Below, one piece after another: positions 8,268 to 16,623 of a DNA stretch of 64,000 nt. The translations under genes and the position numbers were made by a program. How positions within the stretch are numbered: the stretch's first letter is position 1; each line of letters starts with the position of its first letter. The DNA is from DASRDS01 sp035570055 (GTDB lineage: Bacteria; Gemmatimonadota; Gemmatimonadetes; Gemmatimonadales; Gemmatimonadaceae). The notes under the pieces are model-generated. The model searched no databases and was not told the origin of the DNA. It was given only the letters and a program-made list of their open reading frames with translations. The DNA lies in assembly GCA_035570055.1 (NCBI GenBank), contig DATMLM010000069.1, positions 1-64,000 on the forward strand. The letters run 5' to 3'.

Positions 8268-8333
8268 AGTCTCGTATAATGAGCATGCCGCTCTGGGGCG
8301 ACAAGCTCAAGCGGGTGTGGGCGTTCGACGTAC

Positions 8334-9050
8334 TCAGGGCGCACGTCGGGGCGTCGTCGGATGTGACTGCGCCATTGGCATGATGAAATCCTCGGTCGCG
8401 TTCCACCAGTTCGTGCTGTTGTTCCACGGCGTCGCTTTACTCCAGATCACCACGCCATCGCCGTACTGGTACGCCGTTTTCAGCTGGAACATCCAATAGT
8501 CGTAATCGACATACTGATACTGCTTCGTCGTGCCAGTCGCGTACTGCGGCCACAGATAGAAGTAGATCGGCTGCCCCGTGCCCCACGCTTGCGCTTGCGT
8601 TGCCGCCGCTTGGACGCGCGCCGCCCAACTGGTCTCATCGTCATCGCGCGTATACGCCGAGGGGAACCACGCCTCCACATTCGCACCCAGCTGAATCGCA
8701 TAGCTGTAATCGGACATGGGCGTATTCAACATCTGCGTGAACCCGAAGTAGCCGACCGGATGACCCGGCGCTGCCGTGTGCGCCCAGTCAGCGAGCGTCG
8801 ACAGGGTCTGCGCGTTGGCAGTCGACGTGAGCAGCAGCTTCTCGACATCGAGGACGAGCGGTCCGCTGCCAGTGACGGCCTTGCGGACGATTGCCGCGAA
8901 GGTGCTCTGCGCCGGGAGCGTGCCGTAGTTCTTGAGTCCGGGCCAGATGCTCGCTTCGCCGAGCAGGTTGATGTGCTTGCACAGTCCCTTGACCGTCGCG
9001 GGCTTGCCCGAGTACTGCATGTTGTCGTAGACCACAAAGGATTTCGGCAT
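8334..9050 (-). CDS. TIM-barrel glycosidase-like protein
   Basis: From ATG 9050 the protein has 238 residues and no signal peptide. Successive strands end in acidic or aromatic positions typical of (beta/alpha)8 glycosidases: FVVYDNMQY, INLLGEASIWPG, PLVLDVEKLLL, HPVGYFGF, VEAWFPSAY, PIYFYLWPQY and DGVVIWSK. The DVE after the third strand could hold catalytic acids, and the layout recalls hyaluronidase-like barrels. Substrate and activity are unknown. The start is supported by a TAGGTT box 5 bases upstream on the minus strand. It is divergent from the MBL-fold gene. Confidence 0.5.
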   Translation of the reverse strand: MPKSFVVYDNMQYSGKPATVKGLCKHINLLGEASIWPGLKNYGTLPAQSTFAAIVRKAVTGSGPLVLDVEKLLLTSTANAQTLSTLADWAHTAAPGHPVGYFGFTQMLNTPMSDYSYAIQLGANVEAWFPSAYTRDDDETSWAARVQAAATQAQAWGTGQPIYFYLWPQYATGTTKQYQYVDYDYWMFQLKTAYQYGDGVVIWSKATPWNNSTNWWNATEDFIMPMAQSHPTTPRRAP

Positions 9051-9055
9051 GCCGC

Positions 9056-9061
9056 AACCTA
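9056..9061 (-). promoter_or_regulatory. -10 box before TIM-barrel gene
   Basis: On the minus strand TAGGTT lies 5 bases before the start codon at 9050, matching the leaderless pattern seen elsewhere in the window. Confidence 0.4.
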
Positions 9062-9168
9062 TGATGGCCGCCTCACATCTCGGCCTCCAGGCAGCGTTCG
9101 CTGCACGATCGCTGCGCTGGCGGCACGAGGTCTCGAACTCGAGCGCGCGGCTCGCAAACATTGGTCGC

Positions 9169-10578
9169 ATGCGCATCATTCTTTGTTATCTCTTGGCGCT
9201 CGCGCAACCGCCGCGCCAGTTGGTTCTCCGTAGTGCGACGGCGATCGGCGGTCTCGATAAGTTGCAGGCTGAGACAGCCGTTCGCACGGTCGAAGAGGGA
9301 CTCGAGTTCTTCACATCGGTCGGTGATCCACGCGTCGCTCCATCGGCGATCGCCGAGACGATCACGACGTTGCGGCGGATGGCGCCGGTGGGACTTCGGC
9401 AGACCACCGTGACCCGGTTCGCGATGGCGAACCAACCGTTCACGCAATCGATTGTGGCCAGTGACAGCGTCGTGAGCCGCGGTGGGGTCGCCGCGGCGTC
9501 CGCGTTCGATGCGGCGACTGCCTCCGAGGTGCTCGCCCTCGCGCCAGACCGCATCTTGCTCACGGCGCTCGCCGCATCGGATCTCACGGCGTTGCACGAT
9601 TCGGTGATCGACGGCGTCCCCCATCACGTCGTCGCGTTCCACTGGGCGGACGCGCGCGTCCGGCTCGCGATCGATGCCGCGACGGGCTTTCCCGATGCCG
9701 TCTGGCTCGTGCGCGCATATCCGACGTTCGTGTTCTGGTCGTTGTGGGGCGACATCACGTTCGCCACGCGCTGGTCGGGGTGGACGCTCGAGGCGAACGG
9801 CGTATGGTATCCGCGTCAACGACTCGTCACGTTCAATGGCGAGCCGTGGCGCCGATTCCTGGTGACGGAGATCGACGTGGCGCCGGCAACGCCCCCGGAC
9901 TCATTTGCCATCGCCGATTCCGTGCGACCGCAGTTCGCGATGATGAGCCATGGCGCACCGACCATGCCGGAGCCGACGCTCACTCCAGTGACGCTCGCCG
10001 ACGGCGTGGTGCTCTTCGCGGGGTACTATCAGTCGGCGCTCATTCGCGAGCGCGACGGGATTATCGTCCTCGACGCGTCCCAGTCGAACGCCAAGTCACG
10101 CGCGGTGCTGGCGCAGGCGGCCCGTTTGTTTCCCGGTATACCGATCACCGCGGTCATCACCACGGCGTCGGCCTGGATGCAGATCGGTGGCGTTCGCGAA
10201 TACGTGAGTCGCGGCATTCCGATCTACGCGCTCGATGTGAACGCCGCGCGCGTGCGGGCCGTCATTGCGGCGCCCTACGCGACGCATCCGGACTCGCTCG
10301 CCCGCGCGCCACGCACCGCATCGGTGCGCATGGTTCACGCCCCCGTCACGCTGGGCAGCGGGGCGAACGAGATCCGTCTCCTACCCGCCGCTTCCGATCT
10401 GCTCGTCTACTGGCCGGCGCGCCGCTGGCTCTACGCCAGCGATATGATCGTGCCGCCGGCCTTCGAGCCGAACTACAGCGCCGCGCGCGCGGAGACGCTC
10501 CGTCGTACGATCACCGCGCTCGGTATCCCCGTCGACAGCGTCTTCGCCTTTCACCTGCCGCTGACGGCATGGCACTGA
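9169..10578 (+). CDS. MBL-fold protein with degenerate metal site
   Basis: A 469-residue protein with a short hydrophobic leader. The N-terminal half (AIGGLDKLQAETAVRTVEEG and following strands) is the beta domain often fused to exported metallo-beta-lactamase-fold enzymes. The C-terminal half has the fold: GVVLFAGYYQSALIRERDGIIVLDAS, then ITAVITTASAWMQIGGVREY. In active relatives that last stretch is a THxHxDHIGG motif, so the metal-binding histidines and aspartate are replaced. A late SDMIV aspartate and a FHLP histidine remain. It is probably not a zinc hydrolase and may be a binding protein or a drifting paralog. Its 3' end overlaps the convergent SDR gene by 28 bases. Confidence 0.75.
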   Translation: MRIILCYLLALAQPPRQLVLRSATAIGGLDKLQAETAVRTVEEGLEFFTSVGDPRVAPSAIAETITTLRRMAPVGLRQTTVTRFAMANQPFTQSIVASDSVVSRGGVAAASAFDAATASEVLALAPDRILLTALAASDLTALHDSVIDGVPHHVVAFHWADARVRLAIDAATGFPDAVWLVRAYPTFVFWSLWGDITFATRWSGWTLEANGVWYPRQRLVTFNGEPWRRFLVTEIDVAPATPPDSFAIADSVRPQFAMMSHGAPTMPEPTLTPVTLADGVVLFAGYYQSALIRERDGIIVLDASQSNAKSRAVLAQAARLFPGIPITAVITTASAWMQIGGVREYVSRGIPIYALDVNAARVRAVIAAPYATHPDSLARAPRTASVRMVHAPVTLGSGANEIRLLPAASDLLVYWPARRWLYASDMIVPPAFEPNYSAARAETLRRTITALGIPVDSVFAFHLPLTAWH

Positions 10579-11297
10579 CTCGCCGCGGTAGGCACGAAGG
10601 CGGTGAATTGGCGCTCGAGGGCCTTCGTGGCACCGTTGCGCCAGCCGTCCGCAACGGACCGAGACGCCGGGTCCGGGAAAATGTCCTCGTCGCCATTCGC
10701 CAGGCCATCGAAGATTCCTTTCGCGGCGGAGTCGGTCGAGGCTTTCGGGATGTCGAAGCCCCGGTTCATGTCGGTGTCGATGGGGCCGAGGATGACCGCG
10801 TGCACTTGGACGCCGTGGCCTGCCAGGAGCGCCCGCAGCGACTGCGTCATGCTGAGCGCGGCTGCTTTTGAAATGGAGTAGGCCGGTATGATCGGCACGG
10901 GGGCGAGTGCCGCCAACGAGAGGTTGTTGACGATGGCCCCTTTGGAGCGCTTGAGCTGCGGCAAGAATGTGTTCGTCATGCTGAGCACGCCCGAGAAATT
11001 GACGGCGAGGTGCTGGGCGATCACGTCGGGGTTGCTCAGGTCATCGTAGATCGCGACGCCGGCATTGTTGATCAGCAGGTCGAGATCGAGTACGTCTTTG
11101 GCCGCACGGTGGATCTGCGAGGCATTGGTCACGTCGAGCGTCACTGGCGTGACGCGGGCATCGACCATCGTGAGGGGCGCGCCGCGCGTGCCGGCGTACA
11201 CCCGCTTTGCGCCGCGGCGCAGCGCCTCGATGACCAGGGCCTCGCCGATACCGCGGTTCGCGCCAGTGATCAGGACCGTTTTGTTCTCGATGTTCAT
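10551..11297 (-). CDS. SDR-family oxidoreductase
   Basis: A 248-residue short-chain dehydrogenase. It shows the Rossmann motif VLITGANRGIGEA, the NNAG segment (LLINNAGVAIY), a serine in NLSLAALAP and the catalytic YSISK. The C-terminal GPIDTDMNRGF is typical of classical SDRs. The start at 11297 (MNIENKTVLITG) fits the family. The substrate cannot be told from sequence. It is divergent from the cupin gene, with which it shares a 54-base promoter region. Confidence 0.9.
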   Translation of the reverse strand: MNIENKTVLITGANRGIGEALVIEALRRGAKRVYAGTRGAPLTMVDARVTPVTLDVTNASQIHRAAKDVLDLDLLINNAGVAIYDDLSNPDVIAQHLAVNFSGVLSMTNTFLPQLKRSKGAIVNNLSLAALAPVPIIPAYSISKAAALSMTQSLRALLAGHGVQVHAVILGPIDTDMNRGFDIPKASTDSAAKGIFDGLANGDEDIFPDPASRSVADGWRNGATKALERQFTAFVPTAASQCHAVSGR

Positions 11298-11319
11298 ACT
11301 ATTGTCGGTTCGGGTCGAC

Positions 11320-11347
11320 TTTATATTGAACTCCCCAGAAAAGGAGA
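11320..11347. promoter_or_regulatory. Divergent SDR/cupin promoter region
   Basis: TTTATATT (11320-11327) gives TATATT on the plus strand and TATAAA on the minus strand, overlapping -10 boxes for the two divergent genes. AAGGAGA at 11341-11347 is a clear ribosome site for the cupin gene. Confidence 0.5.
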
Positions 11348-11351
11348 GATC

Positions 11352-11810
11352 ATGTCCAATCGCGCGCTGGCCGTTCTCGCGTCGGTCGCACTTGTCGCCG
11401 GTTCCGTTCGAGGCCAAACAGTGCAATCCACCACGCCGGACGAGATCAAGTGGAGCCAACATCCCGCTTTGCCCACCGGAGCGATGCGCGCGGTGGTGTA
11501 TGGCACGCCGACCAAACCCGGCTTGTATGCCACGCGGCTGCGTGCGCCAAATGGGCTCAAGATCATGCCGCACACGCACCCGGATGACCGGATCTACACG
11601 GTTCTCAAGGGGACGTTGTATCTCGGCGTCGGGGATACGTGGGACGAGACGAAACTGAAAGCGTATCCGGAAGGCACCGTGCTTTTTCTACCCGCGAACC
11701 TGAGCCACTTTCAGTACTCGAAGTCGGGCGAGTACTTGATTCAGATCAGTGGCGTCGGCCCGACGGATCTCACGTTCATCGATCCCAAGGACGATCTCCG
11801 GCGTCACTGA
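11352..11810 (+). CDS. Exported cupin-domain protein
   Basis: The 152-residue protein begins at the ATG behind AAGGAGA and has a signal peptide ending near VRGQ. A single cupin domain follows, with the metal-ligand motif HTHPDDRIY, a GTLYLGVGDTW strand, and the second motif PEGTVLFLPANLSHF, which supplies a further histidine. Exported monocupins of this kind are common in soil bacteria and are of unknown activity, possibly oxygenase or isomerase. Its 3' end overlaps the convergent secreted-protein gene by 7 bases. Confidence 0.85.
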   Translation: MSNRALAVLASVALVAGSVRGQTVQSTTPDEIKWSQHPALPTGAMRAVVYGTPTKPGLYATRLRAPNGLKIMPHTHPDDRIYTVLKGTLYLGVGDTWDETKLKAYPEGTVLFLPANLSHFQYSKSGEYLIQISGVGPTDLTFIDPKDDLRRH

Positions 11811-12787
11811 TGTGAGCCGGGGGACTTGATCATGTGAGTGACGAAGTTGCCACTGGCGGGATTGAACCCCCACGTAGCACTGCCGTCCCAGGATCGTTCG
11901 ACCATTCGTAAGGCGTACTCATAGCCGCCCGGCTTGTTCTCGTTGGGCGTGCGCACGATGCTGAAGTAGCGCGTCACGTCTTTCTCCGTGTCGCTCCCCT
12001 TTGGGTTGCGCGTGTGTACGCGGTCGCCGTGGACTTCGTACGGGCCGTCGCCTTGCCAGCTCCGGTCGACTTCCCACACGTAGCCAGGGGTCGAGGAGGC
12101 CTGGTACGATTGGTAGACGGCAACCGTACTGAAATGACCGTTCGGCGCGAAGATCGCGGCGTTCCCCGCCCCGCCGCTCGCGCTGGTCCACATCCCGACC
12201 AATTGCTCGGCGAGCTTCGGCGAGTCCTGTGTGTAGCCGGGAATCTGCAAGCTGTGGAACAAGAGCGCCCAGACATCGTTGTCACGCACGGCTTGGTTGC
12301 CCAGGCAATTCCAGACTTTGGTGAAGCCGACGATCGGCAGCACCTGGCCGCCTCCCATATCGACCATGAGCACGCGCACCGTGATGCCGCTTTGGCCCAA
12401 TTGGCCAGAGAGGTCCACGTAGTTCCAGCCAGTGCCCGATATGCCGTCTTCGCGTGACTGCATCACGGTCTTGCCGTACTGTCCCTGGTAGGGGCCGAGT
12501 CGATTCTGGTTGGAGAACGCTTGCACCATCTGAAAACCCATTTGCGCGGGATCGCCCTGCGCCGCGGCGGGCGGCAGCATCCGGATCTCGCACGGCTGCT
12601 CTTGGGGGTTGACCGCGTGAGCCAGCTCGGTGATACCATTTGGACCACGCTGGACAGTCCAGCCGGCTGGCGCGATGAACCCGATCTCGCCGTGGCGCTG
12701 GGGCGAGCCTTCGGGACGAGGCGTTTGGGCGAACGTGGTCGTGGCAGCTGCTATCGTGCAGAGTACGAGGCGTATTGACGTGGACAT
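11804..12787 (-). CDS. Secreted protein of unknown function
   Basis: From ATG 12787 the protein has 327 residues with a signal peptide (LVLCTIAAATTTFAQ). The mature region has an N-terminal half with an IGFIAPAGWTVQRGPNG segment, like proteins that follow a wall-associated lipocalin-like or DUF1795-type pattern, and a C-terminal half with a LVGMWTSASGG strand, then APNGHFSTVAVYQSYQ. The second half resembles lipocalin-like exported proteins that begin with an L-x-G-x-W motif. I cannot assign a ligand or a reaction. Confidence 0.6.
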   Translation of the reverse strand: MSTSIRLVLCTIAAATTTFAQTPRPEGSPQRHGEIGFIAPAGWTVQRGPNGITELAHAVNPQEQPCEIRMLPPAAAQGDPAQMGFQMVQAFSNQNRLGPYQGQYGKTVMQSREDGISGTGWNYVDLSGQLGQSGITVRVLMVDMGGGQVLPIVGFTKVWNCLGNQAVRDNDVWALLFHSLQIPGYTQDSPKLAEQLVGMWTSASGGAGNAAIFAPNGHFSTVAVYQSYQASSTPGYVWEVDRSWQGDGPYEVHGDRVHTRNPKGSDTEKDVTRYFSIVRTPNENKPGGYEYALRMVERSWDGSATWGFNPASGNFVTHMIKSPGSHQ

Positions 12788-12852
12788 GAGGGACTCCATG
12801 CTCGCGATGGGTTCACTAGAAAGAACGCGCGCGGGCGCGAACGGCTCTCACC

Positions 12853-13368
12853 GTGCAACCTGATCTGCAGCCGACGCTGGAGGGCGAGCTCGTGACACTG
12901 AGGCCGCTCCGGGCGGAGGACTTCCAGGATCTCTATGCCGTGGCGTCGGATCCGCTCATCTGGGAACAGCATCCGGTATCGGATCGGTACAAGCCGGACG
13001 TCTTCGCGGGCTTCTTCCGGGAAGCGCTGGCCTCCGGCGGTGCGCTCATCGCGATCGACAAGGCGGACGGCCGGGTTGTCGGGTCATCGCGGTATTACGG
13101 CTATGATCCCGAGAAGAGTGAGATCGAGATCGGCTGGACGTTTCTTGCCCGATCACACTGGGGCGGGACGTACAATGGCGAGATGAAGCAGCTGATGATG
13201 CGACACGCGTTCGGGTTCGTCGACCACGTCGTGTTTCTCATCGGGCCCGAGAACTGGCGCTCCCGGCGAGCCATCGAGAAGATCGGCGGCGTGCTCGTGG
13301 AATCGCGCCTCAACTCGGCGGGGCTCGCGTGCGTCGTCTACCGGATTACTGCGTCCAGCCGTCGGTAA
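12853..13368 (+). CDS. GNAT-family N-acetyltransferase (RimJ/RimL type)
   Basis: A 171-residue protein starting at GTG. It has TLRPLRAEDFQDLYAVASD at the N-terminus, a central RVVGSSRYYGYDPEKSEIEI strand pair, and WTFLARSHWGGTYNGEMKQL, where the acetyl-CoA loop lies, followed by ENWRSRRAIEKIGG, the motif seen in RimJ/RimL-type transferases. The substrate may be a protein N-terminus or a small amine. The next gene, the ADP-ribosyltransferase, starts 17 bases later. Confidence 0.85.
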   Translation: MQPDLQPTLEGELVTLRPLRAEDFQDLYAVASDPLIWEQHPVSDRYKPDVFAGFFREALASGGALIAIDKADGRVVGSSRYYGYDPEKSEIEIGWTFLARSHWGGTYNGEMKQLMMRHAFGFVDHVVFLIGPENWRSRRAIEKIGGVLVESRLNSAGLACVVYRITASSRR

Positions 13369-13385
13369 GTATTACATTGCCGCCC

Positions 13386-13940
13386 ATGGCATACACCTTT
13401 TATCGAGGCGACTCGAGACAGCCGAAGGATCTCCGCGACGGGTTCCAGGCATGGGTCCCGCTCAGCGTAGTACAGGCCCGCGATCTCATCCGGCGGTTCT
13501 CCGGAATGCAGGCGCTCAAAGTCACGCTGCCGGCATTGAAGAAGGATCTGCAGGACACGCTGAACAAAGGCGAGAAGTGGACGATGCTGGATCTGGTGCG
13601 CATGATCAAGCTGGAAAAAAATCGCACCACGATTCACATCTCGACCGATCTCACCGAAGATTGCGGCGGGTACTCCAGCGGCTTCATCTACGAGATCGTG
13701 TTCGACGACCTGGTGTACTTCGACAAAGGTGGGAAGTGCACCGAGAATCCCACGTCACTCGAGTGCAACTCGCACTTCAACACGCTCGTGGTCGCCGACG
13801 ACAAAACGCTGAGCGACTCGGCCATGATCGCGTTGTCGAGCAAGGGGAACGAGGTCTCGTTCCTCACGACGATTCCCTACGCGAACATCAAGCGGTACAA
13901 GATGGCGAAGAGCACGACGTGGACCGCGATGCCGGCCTAG
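13386..13940 (+). CDS. Enterotoxin-A-like mono-ADP-ribosyltransferase
   Basis: A 184-residue protein that reads like the catalytic A1 chain of heat-labile enterotoxin (PF01375). The N-terminus has FYRGDSRQPKDL, placing Arg7, Asp9, Ser10 and Arg11 as in the LT motif. An ISTD segment (85-88) sits where the STS motif lies. GNEVSFLTTIPYANI (154-168) matches the EVSALGGIPYSQI region, with Glu156 as the catalytic glutamate. The first acid of the ExE pair is Gly154, so target specificity or activity may differ. There is no signal peptide, no A2 tail and no B-subunit gene. It probably transfers ADP-ribose from NAD to an unknown target inside the cell, or is delivered by an unknown route. A TTACAT box precedes it. 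Confidence 0.7.
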   Translation: MAYTFYRGDSRQPKDLRDGFQAWVPLSVVQARDLIRRFSGMQALKVTLPALKKDLQDTLNKGEKWTMLDLVRMIKLEKNRTTIHISTDLTEDCGGYSSGFIYEIVFDDLVYFDKGGKCTENPTSLECNSHFNTLVVADDKTLSDSAMIALSSKGNEVSFLTTIPYANIKRYKMAKSTTWTAMPA

Positions 13941-13991
13941 GCGCGCTGGCGGCACTTGACGGCTGTGTAACCATAGGGTTACTAGAGACCC

Positions 13992-14384
13992 ATGCGCCAT
14001 GCCCTCATCGTTTCAGCCGCGCTCGCCATGGCGGCTTCCGCCGGCGCGCAGAGCACCGCCGGCGTGTGGAACAACCGGTACATGATCGGGCCCAAAGACA
14101 GCGTGATCGGATCCGTCGTCATCACGGTCTCAGACGACCAAAAGACGTGGATCATGAAGTTCGCGGACCGACCGCCTATCCCCGTGCGAGTGATTGCGAC
14201 GGGCGGGGACAGTGTCGTAACCGATGCGGGACCGTATCCCAGTACGAAGCGGCCCGGCCAGTCCGTGACGCTTCTCCACAGTGTGTCGCACTTCAGAGGC
14301 GATCACATGACGGGCACGTTCGAAGCGCACTACTCGGGCGGTCTCGTCGTCGATGGGAAGACCGCGGCGACCCGGACCAAGTGA
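13992..14384 (+). CDS. Small exported protein, function unknown
   Basis: The 130-residue protein has a signal peptide (ALAMAASAGAQ) and a beta-rich mature part with GVWNNRYMIGPKDSVIGS, DDQKTWIMKFADRPPIPV and DHMTGTFEAHYSGG. The N-G-T-F strand pattern suggests a small exported barrel or sandwich, but I do not recognise the family. Its last 55 bases overlap the convergent acyltransferase gene. Confidence 0.6.
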   Translation: MRHALIVSAALAMAASAGAQSTAGVWNNRYMIGPKDSVIGSVVITVSDDQKTWIMKFADRPPIPVRVIATGGDSVVTDAGPYPSTKRPGQSVTLLHSVSHFRGDHMTGTFEAHYSGGLVVDGKTAATRTK

Positions 14385-15424
14385 GGGCGCGCCATGAACT
14401 GGCGCAGCGCGAGGAACGGGCGCTCGATCGCCCAGTAGGAGACGAGCGCCGCCAGTACGGTGAACACCACGCTGATCGGGAGCGCCGTCCACCACCCGGT
14501 CTGGTGGCTCGCCAAGAATGGCTGTTGCCAGAGATAGAGCGAGTAGCTCAAGACACCGGTGGCGACAAACGCCCGCGTGTTGAGCAGGCGACCGACCGGG
14601 TCGGTCGAGAGGCGCATGCCGCGATCGACCAACGCGACGATCAGGAGATTCATGATCGATGCGCCGATGATCGCCTGGAACGCATGCGAGCCGACGAATG
14701 AGAGCGCGATGACGCCCGCGGGCACGAGCCAGAACCACGCGCTGGTCAACAATCGGCGGTACCACCCCATCGCCCACAGCTGACCGCGATACCCGGCCAG
14801 CGCACACCCGACCGCGATCCCGTCGGCGACGGTCTCGAATCGATATCGGATCGTGCCCTTCATGGCATCCGGCAACGACTCGTGCACGGCAATGCGGACC
14901 AGGGGCGCCAGGCAAATGACCAGGAGCGCGAACTGGAGCCCCCGCTTCCTGCCCAATATCAGCAGCAACGCCGGCCACAATAAGTAGAACTGCTCCTCGA
15001 CCGCCAGCGACCAGGCGTGCTGGACGAACACCGAGGACGCCGGCATGTGGTAATTCACGGTGTACGTGAGACCGTACAGCAGATCACCGCGGTGCAACTG
15101 GATCACGCCAAGCGAGCCCGCGAGTGCAATTACGGCGAGATACGCGTAGTATGCCGGGAAGATGCGGAGCGCGCGCCGGAAATAGAAACGGGACAGATTG
15201 ATCGTGCCGGACTGATCCCACTCATGCAGCAGCAGCGTCGTAATCAAAAATCCGGAGAGCACGAAAAAGACGCGCACGCCGATGGTCCCCAGGTCGAGTG
15301 GGGCCGACGGACCGCCGATGAGATGGGAGATGCAGACGAAGCTGACAGCGACAGCGCGCATACCGTCGAGCGACGGAATGCGACCAGACGACGTGGAACC
15401 GCCGGCCTCGTCCGTAATTGTCAC
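14330..15424 (-). CDS. Acyltransferase_3 (OafA/YrhL-like) membrane protein
   Basis: A 364-residue polytopic membrane protein. It begins with SGRIPSLDGMRAVAVSFVC, then SHLIGG, and has the family segments GTIGVRVFFVLSGFLITTLL, FYFRRALRIFPAYYAYL and WSLAVEEQFYLLWPALL. About ten hydrophobic helices follow. Such enzymes O-acylate sugars, polysaccharides or lipids at the membrane, using the conserved histidine of the first helix. No sugar-polymer gene cluster is adjacent. A second Acyltransferase_3 protein lies at 35920-37026. Confidence 0.9.
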   Translation of the reverse strand: MTITDEAGGSTSSGRIPSLDGMRAVAVSFVCISHLIGGPSAPLDLGTIGVRVFFVLSGFLITTLLLHEWDQSGTINLSRFYFRRALRIFPAYYAYLAVIALAGSLGVIQLHRGDLLYGLTYTVNYHMPASSVFVQHAWSLAVEEQFYLLWPALLLILGRKRGLQFALLVICLAPLVRIAVHESLPDAMKGTIRYRFETVADGIAVGCALAGYRGQLWAMGWYRRLLTSAWFWLVPAGVIALSFVGSHAFQAIIGASIMNLLIVALVDRGMRLSTDPVGRLLNTRAFVATGVLSYSLYLWQQPFLASHQTGWWTALPISVVFTVLAALVSYWAIERPFLALRQFMARPHLVRVAAVFPSTTRPPE

Positions 15425-15501
15425 TAGGGACTAGTACTCCCAAGTCGCGTATAACGTTGGTACTCATAGACATATGAATCGAATCGCTACAGGGTATCCG
15501 C

Positions 15502-16353
15502 ATGGGTGACTCGAAACGAGTCGTCGTCATTACTGGCGCCAGCACAGGATTCGGGCGTTTGCTGGCCGAGGCGCTGGCGGGGCGTAACTATCGAGTTTTC
15601 GCGACGATGCGCGGCGTCAACGGGAAGAACGCCACCGCCGCCCGGGAGCTTCGTGCTCTCACCGAGGTCGTGGAGCTGGATGTCACCAACGACACCTCGG
15701 TCGAACGGGCCGTCGCCGATGTGATAGCGGCAGCCGGGCGCATCGACATTCTCATCAACAACGCCGGGCGCGTGGTGAACGGCGTCTCGGAAGCCATCAC
15801 GTTGGCCCAGGTCCAAGCGCTCATGGACACGAACTTCTACAGTGTCGTGCGCACTTGCCGCGCGGTGCTCCCGGCGATGCGGCGCCAGGGGAGCGGCCTG
15901 CTGCTTCACGTGTCGAGTGGCGCCGGTCGCATCGTGTTGCCCGCGATGGCGTACTACTGCGCGAGCAAGTGGGCGATGGAGGCGTTAGCCGAGTCGTACC
16001 GCTATGAGCTCGCCGCGCAGCATATCGACTCGGTGATCCTCGAGCCGGGATCGTACAAGACCGCGATCGCGGGCAATGTCGAACAGGCCGCCGATACCGC
16101 GCGGACGACGACGTACGGACCCGTGAACGGGATCGCCGACTCGATCATGCGCACGCTGGAGCAGATCGCGGGCGATCCCACGGAGATCGTCGAGGCCGTG
16201 ATCCGCATCATCGAGACGCCGTTCGGTCAGCGACAGCTGCGCTATCGCGTCGGCGGCGGGGCGCAAGGCGTGCAACAGCTGAACGCGATGTCGGATGAGC
16301 TCCAGAAGCAGCTGCTGACCAACTTCGGGATCGCCGCGATTACGGCCCCTTAG
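15502..16353 (+). CDS. SDR-family oxidoreductase
   Basis: A 283-residue short-chain dehydrogenase with VVVITGASTGFGRLLAEALA, the ILINNAGRVVNGV segment, a SSGAG serine and the catalytic YYCASK. The tail RYRVGGGAQGVQQLN resembles SDRs that act on retinol-like or steroid-like substrates, but the real substrate is unknown. Another SDR of the same TGAS-type lies at 33150. Its last 14 bases overlap the convergent small gene at 16340. Confidence 0.9.
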   Translation: MGDSKRVVVITGASTGFGRLLAEALAGRNYRVFATMRGVNGKNATAARELRALTEVVELDVTNDTSVERAVADVIAAAGRIDILINNAGRVVNGVSEAITLAQVQALMDTNFYSVVRTCRAVLPAMRRQGSGLLLHVSSGAGRIVLPAMAYYCASKWAMEALAESYRYELAAQHIDSVILEPGSYKTAIAGNVEQAADTARTTTYGPVNGIADSIMRTLEQIAGDPTEIVEAVIRIIETPFGQRQLRYRVGGGAQGVQQLNAMSDELQKQLLTNFGIAAITAP

Positions 16354-16606
16354 CGCGCTCTTCCGGTTGCAGTCCGACATCGTGCAGGAAATGTCGCATC
16401 TGCCTGATCTGTTCGTCGTTGAGCGTCTTCTGGTACGCGTGGTGAAAGACGACCGTCTTGCCATTCACCGTGACGCGCAAACCATCATGGCCGGCGTCTT
16501 CCGTCGTGCCGAGCTGGTTCAGCATGTGAATGACGTCTTTCCACTCGATGTTGTGCGAGGTAGGGTGGTCGAATACCATGCCGAGTGTCCGTTCGTGGGA
16601 GGCCAT
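16340..16606 (-). CDS. Small dsRBD/HicA-like protein of unknown role
   Basis: An 88-residue protein. The stretch FDHPTSHNIEWKDVIHMLNQ followed by LGTTE, and then VTVNGKTVVFHHAY, resembles a small HicA-like alpha-beta fold (W-x-D-V-x-x-L and a strand with histidine). Orphan copies of such proteins occur in many actinobacterial and soil genomes. No HicB-like antitoxin is adjacent, so a toxin role is not supported. A TAGATT box 6 bases before the start suggests a leaderless transcript. Confidence 0.6.
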   Translation of the reverse strand: MASHERTLGMVFDHPTSHNIEWKDVIHMLNQLGTTEDAGHDGLRVTVNGKTVVFHHAYQKTLNDEQIRQMRHFLHDVGLQPEERAKGP

Positions 16607-16612
16607 CCCCCG

Positions 16613-16618
16613 AATCTA
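16613..16618 (-). promoter_or_regulatory. -10 box for leaderless HicA-like gene
   Basis: On the minus strand TAGATT ends 6 bases before the ATG at 16606, with only CGGGGG between them, so the transcript probably starts at the ATG. Confidence 0.5.
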
Positions 16619-16623
16619 GCGCG

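Noticed and set aside
16340..16606. A HicAB toxin-antitoxin pair
   Set aside because: There is no HicB-like partner and the protein lacks the compact glycine-serine-histidine motif of HicA toxins.
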